From contig NC_089316.1 of assembly GCF_036669915.1 (NCBI RefSeq), forward strand, positions 27,840,169 through 27,904,168: DNA of 64,000 bases, written 5' to 3'. Positions 21,569 through 34,100 of this stretch are shown here, one piece after another (the first letter of the stretch is position 1; each line of letters starts with the position of its first letter). Source of the stretch: Pocillopora verrucosa. Lineage: Eukaryota > Cnidaria > Anthozoa > Scleractinia > Pocilloporidae. A program made the position numbers and the translations under genes. The notes beneath the pieces were generated by a model that saw nothing but the letters and a program-made list of their open reading frames with translations, ran no database searches and had not been told where the DNA came from.

Positions 21569-24500
21569 TTAAAGAAAATGTAAACGACATATTCATTCAT
21601 CCCTCAGCATCTCAGTAAAAAATCTCATCATTGAGGTTCCATTGATTATTCCTGATGTAAAAAGCCATTTATATTTCTAAACAATGTTGAAAATTTGTCA
21701 TAATTACAGCGATAACTATTACATATATTCACGATGACTTGCGACTGAGGTTTTCACCTCTCGATGAAAGATAAACTGTTTTCCAGCATGAAATCTGGGT
21801 TGACACGAATGGTTATGTTGGCAGACTAAGACCAGTTCGATCATATTGCTGTGAGAACTAAACACAATTGAAATTTATTTCCCTATGCTTGTCTTTTGTT
21901 CGCTTGAAATTAACTGATGCCACTAGCAATTAACGAAATGATTTACAATTGAAGCCAAGCAATTAGATACTCATTAAAAGGTTTCAAAAGAAATTGTGTA
22001 AAGCATGTCTTAACAGCGCTATCCCGCGGATTTTGACGAAAGATTGTTTTGTTCAATTAAAAAGGGAATACAAGGCTTGTTTCTTCGATTCCTTAAATCT
22101 AACAAATACATTTTGCTTACCGAAAATTGATAACTCTTATGCTATAGAATTCAGATTTTCGTTCAGTGGGAGATTGGAGTGGTAGTTTTTGAGTTGGGAA
22201 ACTTTGAATACAATACCTCTGATGATGAAATCACAGGCGGCCTAAGCTCACGTCTCGATTAATTCATGAATGCGTCACGCGTTGTCTGACTTAGTGTCAA
22301 GTTACGAGAGGAACCGTTGAAAATTTGAACACGTTACAAGGAATAGTATGGGGAACGAAATATAGTCGATTCACAACGATAAATATTTCGAAATATGAAT
22401 ATTTTACACGTAAAATCAATAAAATTTACTCATCCCCTTTGTGTCTGTTGTAGTTTCTGGCGATTTCTGCCGTTTTAAGCTTGCTTTACCATCACTGTTA
22501 TCCATGTCTTTGTCTTTTGACATGGATAACAGTGATGGTAAAGCAAGCTTAAAACGGCAGAAACTACGACGGATACTCAGGGCATGAGTAGGTTTCACTG
22601 ATTTTACGCGTAAAATATTCATATTTCGAAATATTTATCGTTGTAAATCGACCATATTTCGTTCCCCATACTATTCCTTGTAACGTGTTCAAATTCTCAA
22701 CGCTTCCTCTCGTAACTTAACACCGAGTCACACAACGCGTGACGCATTCATGAATTAATCGAGACGTGAGCTTGGGCCGCCTGTGATGAAATAACCTTTT
22801 TTTTTAACATTGTCAAGATAGATGTTAGTGTTGCGTTACTATCTCCTTCCAGCAATGATGATTGGAGTCCATGTTGCATCAAAAAGAAGCCATTGAGTTA
22901 TGCAGCTGTCATAATTTGAGATCGAGACGAGGTAAACAACTCTAACTCTCTTAACAACCTGTATGTTGAGCTTATTTCATGATGAATCTGGCGCAAATGT
23001 ATCATGGGTAACTTATCGCAAGTTGCACAAATGTGTGAACTAACCTGTGTCGGAAACACTACTTAACTCTTCCCTCTCAACCTCACTGACGAGCAGCTAC
23101 ATAATTTACAGGAATGTCACACAATTTTATGTCACGTATTCAGGGGAACGTGAAAAAAGATCTGGGGCAAAGTGGATAACAGGAATGTCACACAATATAT
23201 TCCGTCACGCATTCAGGGAAACGCAAACAGAACTGAGGAGACGTTTTGCGGAGACAAGAAGAAAACTTTCTTAAGATAATTAAAGAATTAACTGCTTTAG
23301 TTGTCTGAATAGAATTTGATGGTATCCAGTTGTATTTTCCCAATCATCGAGGACTGAGAAAGACGTTCTTCCCTGAACAGACCCGAACAATTAGTCAACA
23401 ATGTTCAAGAAACAGGGAATCATTTCTAACATGTTTCGCGATGATTTTTAGTTTGATCAACCATTTTCGTATCTGAAGTATTTTGCAAACAGGAAAGACT
23501 ATTATCGAATTCGGTGTAGCTTGATTGATAGCTTCTAAACCACTGACACTCCGAACCTCGTTAAGATATCGACCAACGGCGAATTCACCCTTTATTTAAA
23601 ATAGAAAATTCATAAAATCTGTAAAATTACGGCAATGTTATGTCCGCGTGAAAATCGGACCAATACGTTATCATTGAAATACGAGGGACCCAATGCAGCA
23701 AGGACGGCAGCGCTGTGGAAAAAGTCGTTCAAAAAATGAATTTACATTTTTGGTTAGAATTTCGGAAATGGCTGGATTTGTTTCCAGCTTCTTACGGCGC
23801 TACACCTCAACTTCAACTTAACATAAGTGACATAAGTTCGTGGTGTAGAGTTGCACGTAAAAAAATGATTAATTTACCATCGGGGTTTCCGTTCTCAGTC
23901 CACGCAAATTTTGGTAGTTTCACGTTGTTGTTTTGCAAACTTTCGATTTTGTCCTCACATGGAATATAGACCAAATTACAATTGGCTTACATGTCAGATG
24001 TGCATTCATTGAAATATGAAGCACACGGGAAATTTGGAAAACGTGACAGATGCTTAAAAGTTCCTCAGTGCGTGTCAGGAAATTCTCTCTGGCACGCAAT
24101 GTACACGCATACGTCATAAGCGTTTGCACCTAACTATAGTGAAGCACGTGAAGTACAATTTCTCTTAGTTTTCAATTCATATATTTATATGTTTTGAAGA
24201 AATTTTGACAAATTTAACTCATTCACTCTTTCATGTTCGTAGCTATGAACCAAAGCAAAGTCTCTATATATCCAGGTTATGAAAATCTGTCCTTCAAAAA
24301 TATTCTTTTTATTTCAAATTACCTGAGTCAATCGTAAAAATTTACATGAACATTTCTGCAATATAGCTACTTCTTCCTTTCAAATGAGTTTACTTCAATT
24401 CAAGGGCATGCAAAATTTGGTGATAAATTAATCATTAATCGGTAGACACGATCCCCTGCCAAAAATAAATACACCAAATCGTCTTTTTAACTACTATCAG

Positions 24501-25107
24501 GAGCCCACAATGGGCTCCTGCCTGTATTTATTCATTTGTATATTTATTACTTTAAGAGTTGGTGAGTGGACCATATCTGGAAACATGATATTCAATATAG
24601 TCGATGGTTTGGGTTGTTTTAATGAAGTAAGCACTTGCTTGATTTGCATTACAACAGAGCAGATCGGTTTTTTAAAACTAATTCAGTATGTCAAAATTCA
24701 AAGGTGAGATATTCAAGTACCAGAAACAGTTTTTGTCGATGTTTGTATGAAATGTAGGAAAGAAACTTTTATACAGTCGTAACTAGGAGCAAAAACTCAT
24801 GATAATTAATAAACCTGAAATATTTTACGTTGTGATGTATCCATATCAGTTTGGCGCTTGTATCCTCTCAGTGGGACGTCAGGGTTAGATATTATTTATT
24901 ATGCACACACATTTTTCGGTCAGTTCATTCCATTTTCCTTCGAACGAAACTTATGGGAAGATCCGCGTAAAGACAAAAAATCGTTTAGCTTTTAGTTTTT
25001 TATAAGGCAACCTCGCGATGCTAATCTGTTTAAAGAAAAGTATCACGTATTGCACTGGTCCTCCTGATCGGCGTTAAAAGGACCATTTGTTTTATAAATT
25101 TACAGCG
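21569..25107. other. Unit B spacer upstream of lectin gene B
   Basis: Homologous to the unit A spacer, interrupted by the 554 bp hairpin element. No frame is supported as a gene. Confidence 0.6.
22232..22785. mobile_element. 554 bp near-perfect hairpin (foldback) element, unit B only
   Basis: The sequence begins CACAGGCGGCC and ends GGCCGCCTGTG; two arms of about 270 bp are inverted copies meeting near 22508 (TCTTTGTC/TTTTGACATGGA). ATGAAAT flanks it on both sides (22225-22231 and 22786-22792) and occurs once in the matching place in units A and C. It is therefore a transposed element with a 7 bp target duplication. The open frame inside is a by-product of the hairpin. Confidence 0.85.
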
Positions 25108-28100
25108 ATGTCAACTGAGGACCAACTTATATTGAATTCTTTAAGCGTAAGTACACCTGTCCAACTGCTTCTTTCTGATCACAGCATTTGTTACAACTAG
25201 TTGGATTTTAACCCGACAAAACCTTGTCGCTGTCATTAATTTTCGGGGCAGTTTAAGCCTGAGACAAGAGGTCTTTCGTCAACTTTTTCTGTTTGCATTT
25301 GGTTGGACAAGCCCGCGCTTGAAATTTTTCTAAACATCTGGAGTCAAGAGATTGAACAAAATTGAAATTCATCCTCACAGTTTCGGTCATCAAATATTTT
25401 ATTACTCTTCTACAATGACTATGTTAGTTTTCTCCTAAAAAGGAGCTGACTAAACTTCCGTAGAAAAATTTTTCTTTAAATTCTAAACGTCTTCAAAAGT
25501 TTAAAGCGTTGATTATATAGTTTCTGACTTTCAAACACAGGTGATGATACAAACTGGGATATTTATTTTGCTGTTAGGAGTCTCCAGTGTAACAGCAGGT
25601 ATGTATAAACAAATAAACTGCAATCCACAAAAAATCGCCCGGTATTCAACTGTGGACATGTTTTGGTAGACTATATCTGAAAAACATTTCGCCATCCATA
25701 AATGATGGTGTTGTACATTTGAGAATCATTGCATATCTCGTGGCTCGTCTCAAGAGTCCTAAATAAAAAACACACACAAAATAGTCTATGTCGTACAAAA
25801 TTTGTGCGACTTTTGTAAGGCTGAAACTAAGTCTCTGAGGTCAAAGAGATAAGTTGTTTCGATCAATTCCTGTCAATGACACTTCACAGCTAAGAGACTG
25901 GTGCGAAAATCAAACTCTCTCGTGCCAAGCCCCCGTCGGCTTAAAATTCTCACAGCTTCATTGAGAATCTGTAGGTAACGAACTATTTTATGAAACTTTA
26001 ACCACAGCTGACTTGGCATTGGGACAACCAGCAAACATGACCTTTCCTTGCAAATCAGAAGCTGCATTGGTTGTTGGAGGCACATCAGCAGGGTGTGCAG
26101 TCACCACTCTTCTCACGGACCCCTGGTGGCGTGTAGATCTGGGGACAAGTTACGTTGTCGATGTAGTAGACATTATAGCCGGCGCAGATGGATTGACAGA
26201 TTTTGAAATACGAGTCGGTGAGTGGTCCAAATCATATAACAAAACATCTGGTAATTTGGTATTATCAACTGAGTTGATAGCGTAAATTGGCCACCGTTAA
26301 GAGTTTAAGAGTGAATGTCTCTAAAAATCAAAGAAAAATAACAAAATCGCGGACATGGTAAAAAAATCATTTCGTCCCATTTTTTGTCTACAGGTAGCTA
26401 TAGGTACTACTTAAAGTGAAGTGAGGTTAGTTTCTGTAAATATTCATTTTAACGGAAATAAACCGATACTAATTGCATGATCGAAAATGAGTGCCTGCGA
26501 GCTCTAAATTATGCAGTTTTCAGGCCGTCCTTGCATGAACTAAAATACAACAGCAGGACTTCTCTAGCTATAAATATATACATGTGGCCTTCCATTACCA
26601 AGATATAGTGATATTTTTTGTATCGTGTCCTTCCTGACGAAACCACGGGTTAATTACCAGTGGACGTGTTCGCCATATTTAATTCATGCCAAACCCGGCC
26701 TAATGTAGTGTGGCAAAAATGCATGTGGTAGTTTCTCAAAATCTCCAGCAATACTATCACGAGGGCTTATAAGGTGGGTCTTCAAATTCATCGTTCCATT
26801 TTTCTGGTATCTTCCGCTGTTTTGATGTACCAACCAACCAAACTTCGTTAAAATTGTAAATGGCGCCATATTGAAATGAACAAATTCAACATTGCAATGA
26901 CACAAGCAAAGCATTGTTTGAGTCGCAGCCGCACTTAGCTTTTTATTTTTGCTTTGACATAAATAGTTCCTTACCTTAGAAATCTTTTATAGGGCCTTGT
27001 TATTCCGCTTGGAAGATATTTTCGAAATACTGTCCTTTGCAATTTGGTGTGAAGGTGGCCGACCGGCTAACTCATTGAAGCTACTGAGCCGGGATGAGTA
27101 AAATAAAGTTATTTGTTATTGTCATTTTCTACAGCGCGTCACAACTCAGTTACGTTTAGTCTACTTTGATCTTAATTTTGGTTTTATTGACGTCTCACAC
27201 AAAAAGGGTCCCGTACAAAACGGCAGGTAACGCTAGCGATTTGCCGGATTTTAATTTTTCACAGGTTCCTGTCACTCTGCGTGACATATGATAATCTGTC
27301 ACGTAACGAGATCAACAAACAATTCATTCTGCCTCACATATAAGATCTAAACAAATATATTGCCATCATGAACGAGAACGATACAACAAAGAAATAGACT
27401 TTACAAAATTTCACAAATATAAACCGTACAGTGAAAACCTTTTGGAACGAAAATAACAATACAATTTTCCCACGGAAAACAAATGTGATGGGTTAAACGA
27501 AAGTAAACAAAAAACAAAAGCGTAATAATCGTCGGTGAAGGGAATAAAGACAACGGTTGCTTTAACTCCAGCAGAAAAAGAATGTCTTAATCTTTACATG
27601 ATATTGTAGGTGGCGTTTGTGGCGCAGAAGAAGCCACAAGCGTTTTTTACAATTTTCAGGTGCTGAGACAGAGATTGAACTTATCTTAGCAAGAAGCGAG
27701 ATTTTCGCGAAGCCTGATACACGGAAGAGCTGCTCCTCTTCCAAACCAGGAGAAAAGGAGAATGAGAATTGAACCTGTAAGATTAGAACATTTTGTTTCT
27801 TTCATAACGAGTCCACACGTTACTCAAGATGTTCCTTTCGGGGAAAAACTTCTAAAATTGTCGACTGGCGAGATCATAAAAACACCCAATGTTATCAGAA
27901 CAATGATACCAGAGCGTATTGTCCAATAGTATCAAGAATACTGCTGTGAAACCAACTTTGAGCCTATGAGTAAGAGAACTCTACAGAGAGTTTGGGCCGT
28001 GTGTTCTTCATCTGTTCGCAAGTCTCTGCAAGGACTTGATAACTTTTCAGCATCAGGAATGGAAGCAGTTGATGCTATAGAAAAACTCGTAGACAAGCTT

Positions 28101-31100
28101 GTTGACTGTGGCAAGACTCAGCAATGAGCGAGGGAAATTAAGCAGCAACTTCGTTTTTCGAAGCAGTACCTAAAGGGCGACTACAAGGTGGGTGCATATT
28201 TTATAATTATGCGTTGCCTTTGCAAATGTAGTAAACTTCTTACTATGATTACTATAAGTCTTCCTTATGCTTAATTGATGAAACAACAGTTTACAATTCA
28301 CTGTAATACGCTTACACACATGTATACAACGCTGAGAATCGATTAAGTAATCTTTTTGAAATGTCGATCATATGCGCATGCAATGCTTTGTAAATATACA
28401 TTGAATCACGCGCTTGTCATTTTACTTTTTATTTTAGGTACATGCAGTGGAGGCCACAAAGGTTCCCGATCATTGTCGAATTTACGCGCTAAGTGACCAG
28501 AGCAATGCTGAATTTCGGGGCTCCTGCGACCATCTCCACAATGAGTCATATGAGCAGTGTTATGAGTTACAGGAAGTATTGTTTACCATAGAAGATGAGT
28601 GTTCAAGTGCGCTCTCGTCAGCAGAAGATCAAGCTGACATGCAACTTACCATCAAACAGGCAAGGGATGATATCATTTGCTGGAAAGCCCATCAGCTACG
28701 TTCAGTCCACCAAGCTGAGGCGAAGCATTCAGTTTTAGCCAAACTCGACAGCCGATCGGTGTTGTTAGTCCAGGACTGGGCAATGATATATATGCCCCGA
28801 AAATATTGAGGCGCAGTCAGATTGGTTTACGAAGCGAGGATTGCCATGGCACATTAGTGTTGCCATAAGACGGTCAGAGGGTTCTGAGCACTTTGAATCG
28901 CAGACACCTGTTCACGTATTTCAAAGCTGCGCCCAAGACAGTGTGACTGTGGCTTCGATTATGCTTGACTGCCTCACTACCTTGAAAGAGGAAATTCCAG
29001 AGCTGGAAATAGCTTATTACAAACAAGATAACGCTGGCTGTTATCACAGCGGAAATTCAATCATCTCAGCTAAGCTGGCCAGTGATGCCATGGGAGTGGC
29101 TTTTGTAAGAAACGACTTTTCGGACCCTCAAGGTGGAAAGGAGGTATGTGATCGCAAAGCGGCAACAATCAAGGGAAGGTACGTTGGAAGGTACGTAAAC
29201 GAAGGCAATGATGTCATCAACGCTCTACAGTTCAAAACAGCCATTGAATCTGGCCAAGAAACCACAGGAGAGAAAGCAAGTTATGTTGCTGCCAAACCGT
29301 CAAGCACCTTTAATATCAAATGGGAGGGCATAAGCTTACTCAACAATTTTGAGTACGATGAAAGTGACACACGAGTGTGGAGAGCATTCAATGTAGGTTC
29401 CGGTAAAGTAGTGCCATGGGCCAAGTTCGAAGGAGTCATGAAGTGCCCGAAAAATTGGAAATCCTAGACTCGCCATTGCAGAGTCCAAGTGGCGCACCGA
29501 CGTTCAAGGTTGTGAGACACCGAAATATTAAGGAAAGCTCTGTCAAAGCAAATTTCTTAACTGAAAGCGAAAACCAAGATCGAAGCTGTATTGGGGAATA
29601 TAAGCCAGATGACATGCTTTTCCCGTGTCCAGAAGAAGGATGTGTAAAAGCCTACAGTCGCTTTGCAAACCTCCAGACACATCTAGATACTGGAAAACAC
29701 CAAATGATGCTCGAACAGGAAACTCTCTACGATAAAGCTAAAAGAGAATATTCTTCCAAGCTGATGGAGGGACGCAGTCGAATACCAAGCGTTCAAGTTG
29801 CTGCACAATCAAAGAGAGACGGCTTGCCGCCTCTTCCAATGGGTTGGGCCCTGAAGACAATTAAGAAAAAGGTGCGTTTTAAAAGGAAACAGACCGAATT
29901 CTTAACTGACCAATTTCAAAAAGGGGAGTATAGTGGACGGAAAAGCGATCCACAGGAAGTTTCGAAAACCACGAGCCTAGCAAGAGACCAAGCGGGGGGA
30001 CGTCGATTTCAACCTGATGAAGTCCTTACGTCGCAGCAGATTAGTGGCTTCTTCAGCCGTCTTTCAGTAAAGAAGCGATTAGAAGTTACAGCCGCTGGTA
30101 ACCGAGCAAAAGCTAATGAAATCTCAGAAGTGGACATGGAGAGCGTCGACAAGGACGAAATTTCCGCCGAAGCTGAGAGCCATCTATCTGCAGTGTGTGC
30201 AAATGTGATGAGAGATGTGGCTATTCAACATCCGATTGTATCTTTCGATCTAAACATCTGTTAACTTGTACAAAAACGTACACTCACAACTTTAAGAGTG
30301 GATAGGCTAAGAGACATGTGCATAGACCTTGGGCTGGATATTTCTGACATTTCACCTCAGAAGAGGAAAAAGCCATTCATCGCACGACTCACACAATTAG
30401 TCCAGGAGTGTACCTGCTCTTCCAAGTAACTGAGCACTGAACGTTTTACGAATAACTGATCTGCTGATTATAAAAGCGGTGCGTGTATTATTTACATGGA
30501 GGCGTTGCGTGACAGCAGAGTCCTACGTATCGGATTTTAGTCACTTGAGCTCACCATTGCTTGAGAAACCTCATCTTTGTGTTGGACGATTTTTAGTAAA
30601 TTCGAAACTGGCGAGTGCAGAAGGCGCAGAAGGGATGCAAATGCTCGAATCCATGTTCACCGGATGAGAAGTAAACGGAAACTAACGGCTTTGTGCCAAA
30701 TTTAACCTTTTGAGTGCAATTGAACTGTTTAACCTGTTGTGTGTAGAATTATGCAAAATTATGGCGTGATTCTCAAAAGGTAGCAAAAGTCGAAAATTGT
30801 TTCTCCTGTCTCCGTATATAAAAATCAAATGTAGTTATAGACATTTTAATATGTTTCTAGTCATTTTAACGGCCAGTGAAGATATAACTGACCAAAACAG
30901 TTATTTGTGTCCGACGCGTTTAATTTTGTTATTATGCATCTCATTATGGCGTCATGGTAATTTAACTGAAATTTGGCTGGTGGTCATCTTTTGATAGTCA
31001 AAGGTCCCAAAGAAATAAAACCCACATCGTAAAGAACTATCTTTCAAGGCTTCTTGGTAGTGTTATTGTAAACTTTGAGACACTACCACATGTATTTTTG

Positions 31101-34100
31101 CCAAGCTATTCTAGGCCACCTTTGCCTTAATTTCGAAAGGCCGAAGATGTCGTCTCTTAATAGGGACGTAGCTCCTCCAAGAATAACATTAGACAAAAAC
31201 TATCACTTTGTCTCGGTAATGCAAGTCCAACTCAATATTTCTATGACTAGAAAAGTCCTTCCGTTACATTTTTGTTAGCATGACAAGTGCCCGAAAAGTG
31301 CATAATTTCAGGATCGCGCTTGGTGAAATTTGAGCTATTTACCCCCGGAAATGTTAAAACAAATTATTCCCGTTAAAGTGCATATTTAAAAAATCTAACC
31401 CCATTTCCGTTTGTTTACTAGATAAGGCTACCCACAGGCAAAAAATGAACCAAATCGATTTTTGACCGTGTCCGCGACTTTTTCGATAATCTGTGATTTT
31501 TATTGACATTTACTCTTAAAAGCTAACGTTTTGAGCGTTAGCCCTTCTTCAGAGCGATAACCGGACATCCGCTCAGTCTTCCAGAAGTTCTTCTCTGATG
31601 GCTGGTTTGAACAAAGGAAAGATAGAGAAGCCAATAGGATTCCAGGGTTATAGTTTCAACCGCGTGAGAACGCGAATGACTAATTTGCAGTTAATTTTAG
31701 TTTTAAATCTGATTGGATGAGAGGGTGGCTTGAGTTCCCTAAACCAGTCGTAGCCCTAAGAGATGTGCCCACCTTAAGTCAATCAATTAGCGTGGTATCA
31801 AGAAAGCTTTATTTTAATTTTTTTTAATGCAGCACTAGCTTAATTAAATTAGTGTTAATTTTTTTAATATAATGTATGTTTTTCTGTTTTTTTTTTCGAT
31901 TGTATTTATATTTACATTTTTACGTAATTATATTGATTTGTAGTTACCTTTAGAGGACCCTTCTGTAAACCACTCTTTCTGTGATGTTGGCATCCTCAAT
32001 AAAGATTAACTATTATTATTATTATTATCATTATTATTATCATTATTATTTTAGCCCAGAACGTAACATTTAGTCGTCCCATCGGTATATTAGATGGAGA
32101 GGACAGTATTTATATCCACGGAGTAATTGGGGTCTTAATCAGAGCGTCAGTGCATACCTCTCCGATACTCGAATATGGTGTGAATTATATAATTATCGAT
32201 TCTTTATTATCTTGTCACCAAAATATCAAAATGTTATGTCCCTACGCGTATCTTATCAAAAGTGTTATGAAACAAGGAGAGATCAAGTCAGTTCTATCCT
32301 TTATTTCTGTCTACTAACTCTACATTTTATTATTCCCTTAGGTGACAATCTCGACAATGAAGGAAACTTAAACCAAAAGTGTGGAGGACTATACACTTTG
32401 ACTTCTCCACAGGAAAAGTCTTTCTTTTGCACCCCAGGTATCAAGGGTCGGTATGTGAACATCCGAATAGCGGGAAACAACAAGAAGCTGGCCATCTGTG
32501 AGGTGTCAGTTAATCCTAATCCAACAGGTGGGCTCTGAACTTCGTCCTTGCAAATAGGAAGGAGGAAGAAATGCAAAGGTAGTGGGTACAAAAATAGCAA
32601 GAAAGGTAGGAAGTGTGGTAGTGAGGTAAATAATGCATCGCCCTGAGGAAGGGCTAACCCTCGAAACGTCAGCCTTTAAACTCTTTACGGTGGCCAATTT
32701 ACGTTTTCAACTCAGTTGTTAACAATTAATTGCCTTTTCTACTTTCCCACTGACGCAGCACCACAGCTTCTTTAGAACCTCTATTAGTGAGGTAAATAGT
32801 TGGGTAAAAGAAAGAAATACAGGTTGGTAGGGAGATAGATAATTAAATAGGCAGGTAGTATGAGAGCGAGAGTGTGAAGGAGGTAGGCAGGTAGGCAGGG
32901 CAGGCAGGTGAAACAGGAGGCAGGTAGGTAGCAGGGTAGGCATCTGGGTCTGCAGTCTAATGGTCCAGGTGAGAGTAGCCATAGAAGAATGTTGTCGGTA
33001 GTGGTGACTGAGGTTTTGACAACCTTAGCGGAATTCATGAGCCGAGTCGTGTGAGGACTGAATCAAGTGTTATAAATCTGGTTGGGAGAGGTGGTTGACT
33101 AACTTAGTAGAGACCCCTGTCAGCAGATACAAACAACTAGTGGCACCATACAAACGACTTGTTAACGACATTTACATAACAAACGTACCAAACGTACCGA
33201 ATAGAAGGAGCCAACATTACTGGCGAATAGAAACTGACTAATCACGACCGTTATTTAAAGAGAAATCAAGGCTATATCCAAGTTATTGGTTATGGACGTT
33301 TGAGTTGTTCTACCTGTGGCGAAGCTGTTAGGAGTGGGTTCATGTTAGCTTTAAATTTTATTTCAACTAGCATAGTCGGTCACTTTTGTTTGTACTTTAT
33401 CAGTAAACCTTGCTTTGAGCAAGTCAGCTTCTCAGTCCTCTGTCTCCCATAATGGCTACCCTGAGCGAGCAGTGGATGGAAATACTGACAGTGTCTGGGG
33501 CTCAGGAAGTTGTACACATACAGATAAAACAACAGATCCCTGGTGGCGTGGGAATCTGGGATCGAGTCAGCACGTGTCAGAGGTGTTCATAGTCAACAGA
33601 GTAGAGGCTGAATTTAGGCTTTTCAACATAGAAATTCGTGTCGGTAAGTTAAATATTCCCTGGAATATAATTAATTTCATCTCATTATTTCATCTTAGTT
33701 ACAGGCCCCATTCAAATCAGCTTGTAACTGAACTGCCCCAGTCTGATAAATATTAGGATAAATAAATACAAGAGAAAAAATAGCTTTGGTTCAAATTTAT
33801 GTTGAGATATGTACAATAAATTTCATCAACTTTATCTTATGATTAGCATGGTGGCCATGTTATTGAGATAAACTATTTTGTTACACCTCCAAACACAAAT
33901 ACGTTTTCATATTGGAGGAGAACGCGTCACATGCTTAGTGTCACATACTCAAGGCGAACAAAACTCACTAACTCCCAAGGGAATCTGTTGTGTCTCGCGG
34001 AATTGAATGAATCAAACTAGTACAACACAACAAGGTTTAATCAAATATGGCGGTTTACATTCAACGACAGGCGCACATGGCATGCGTGCGCATAATAGTA

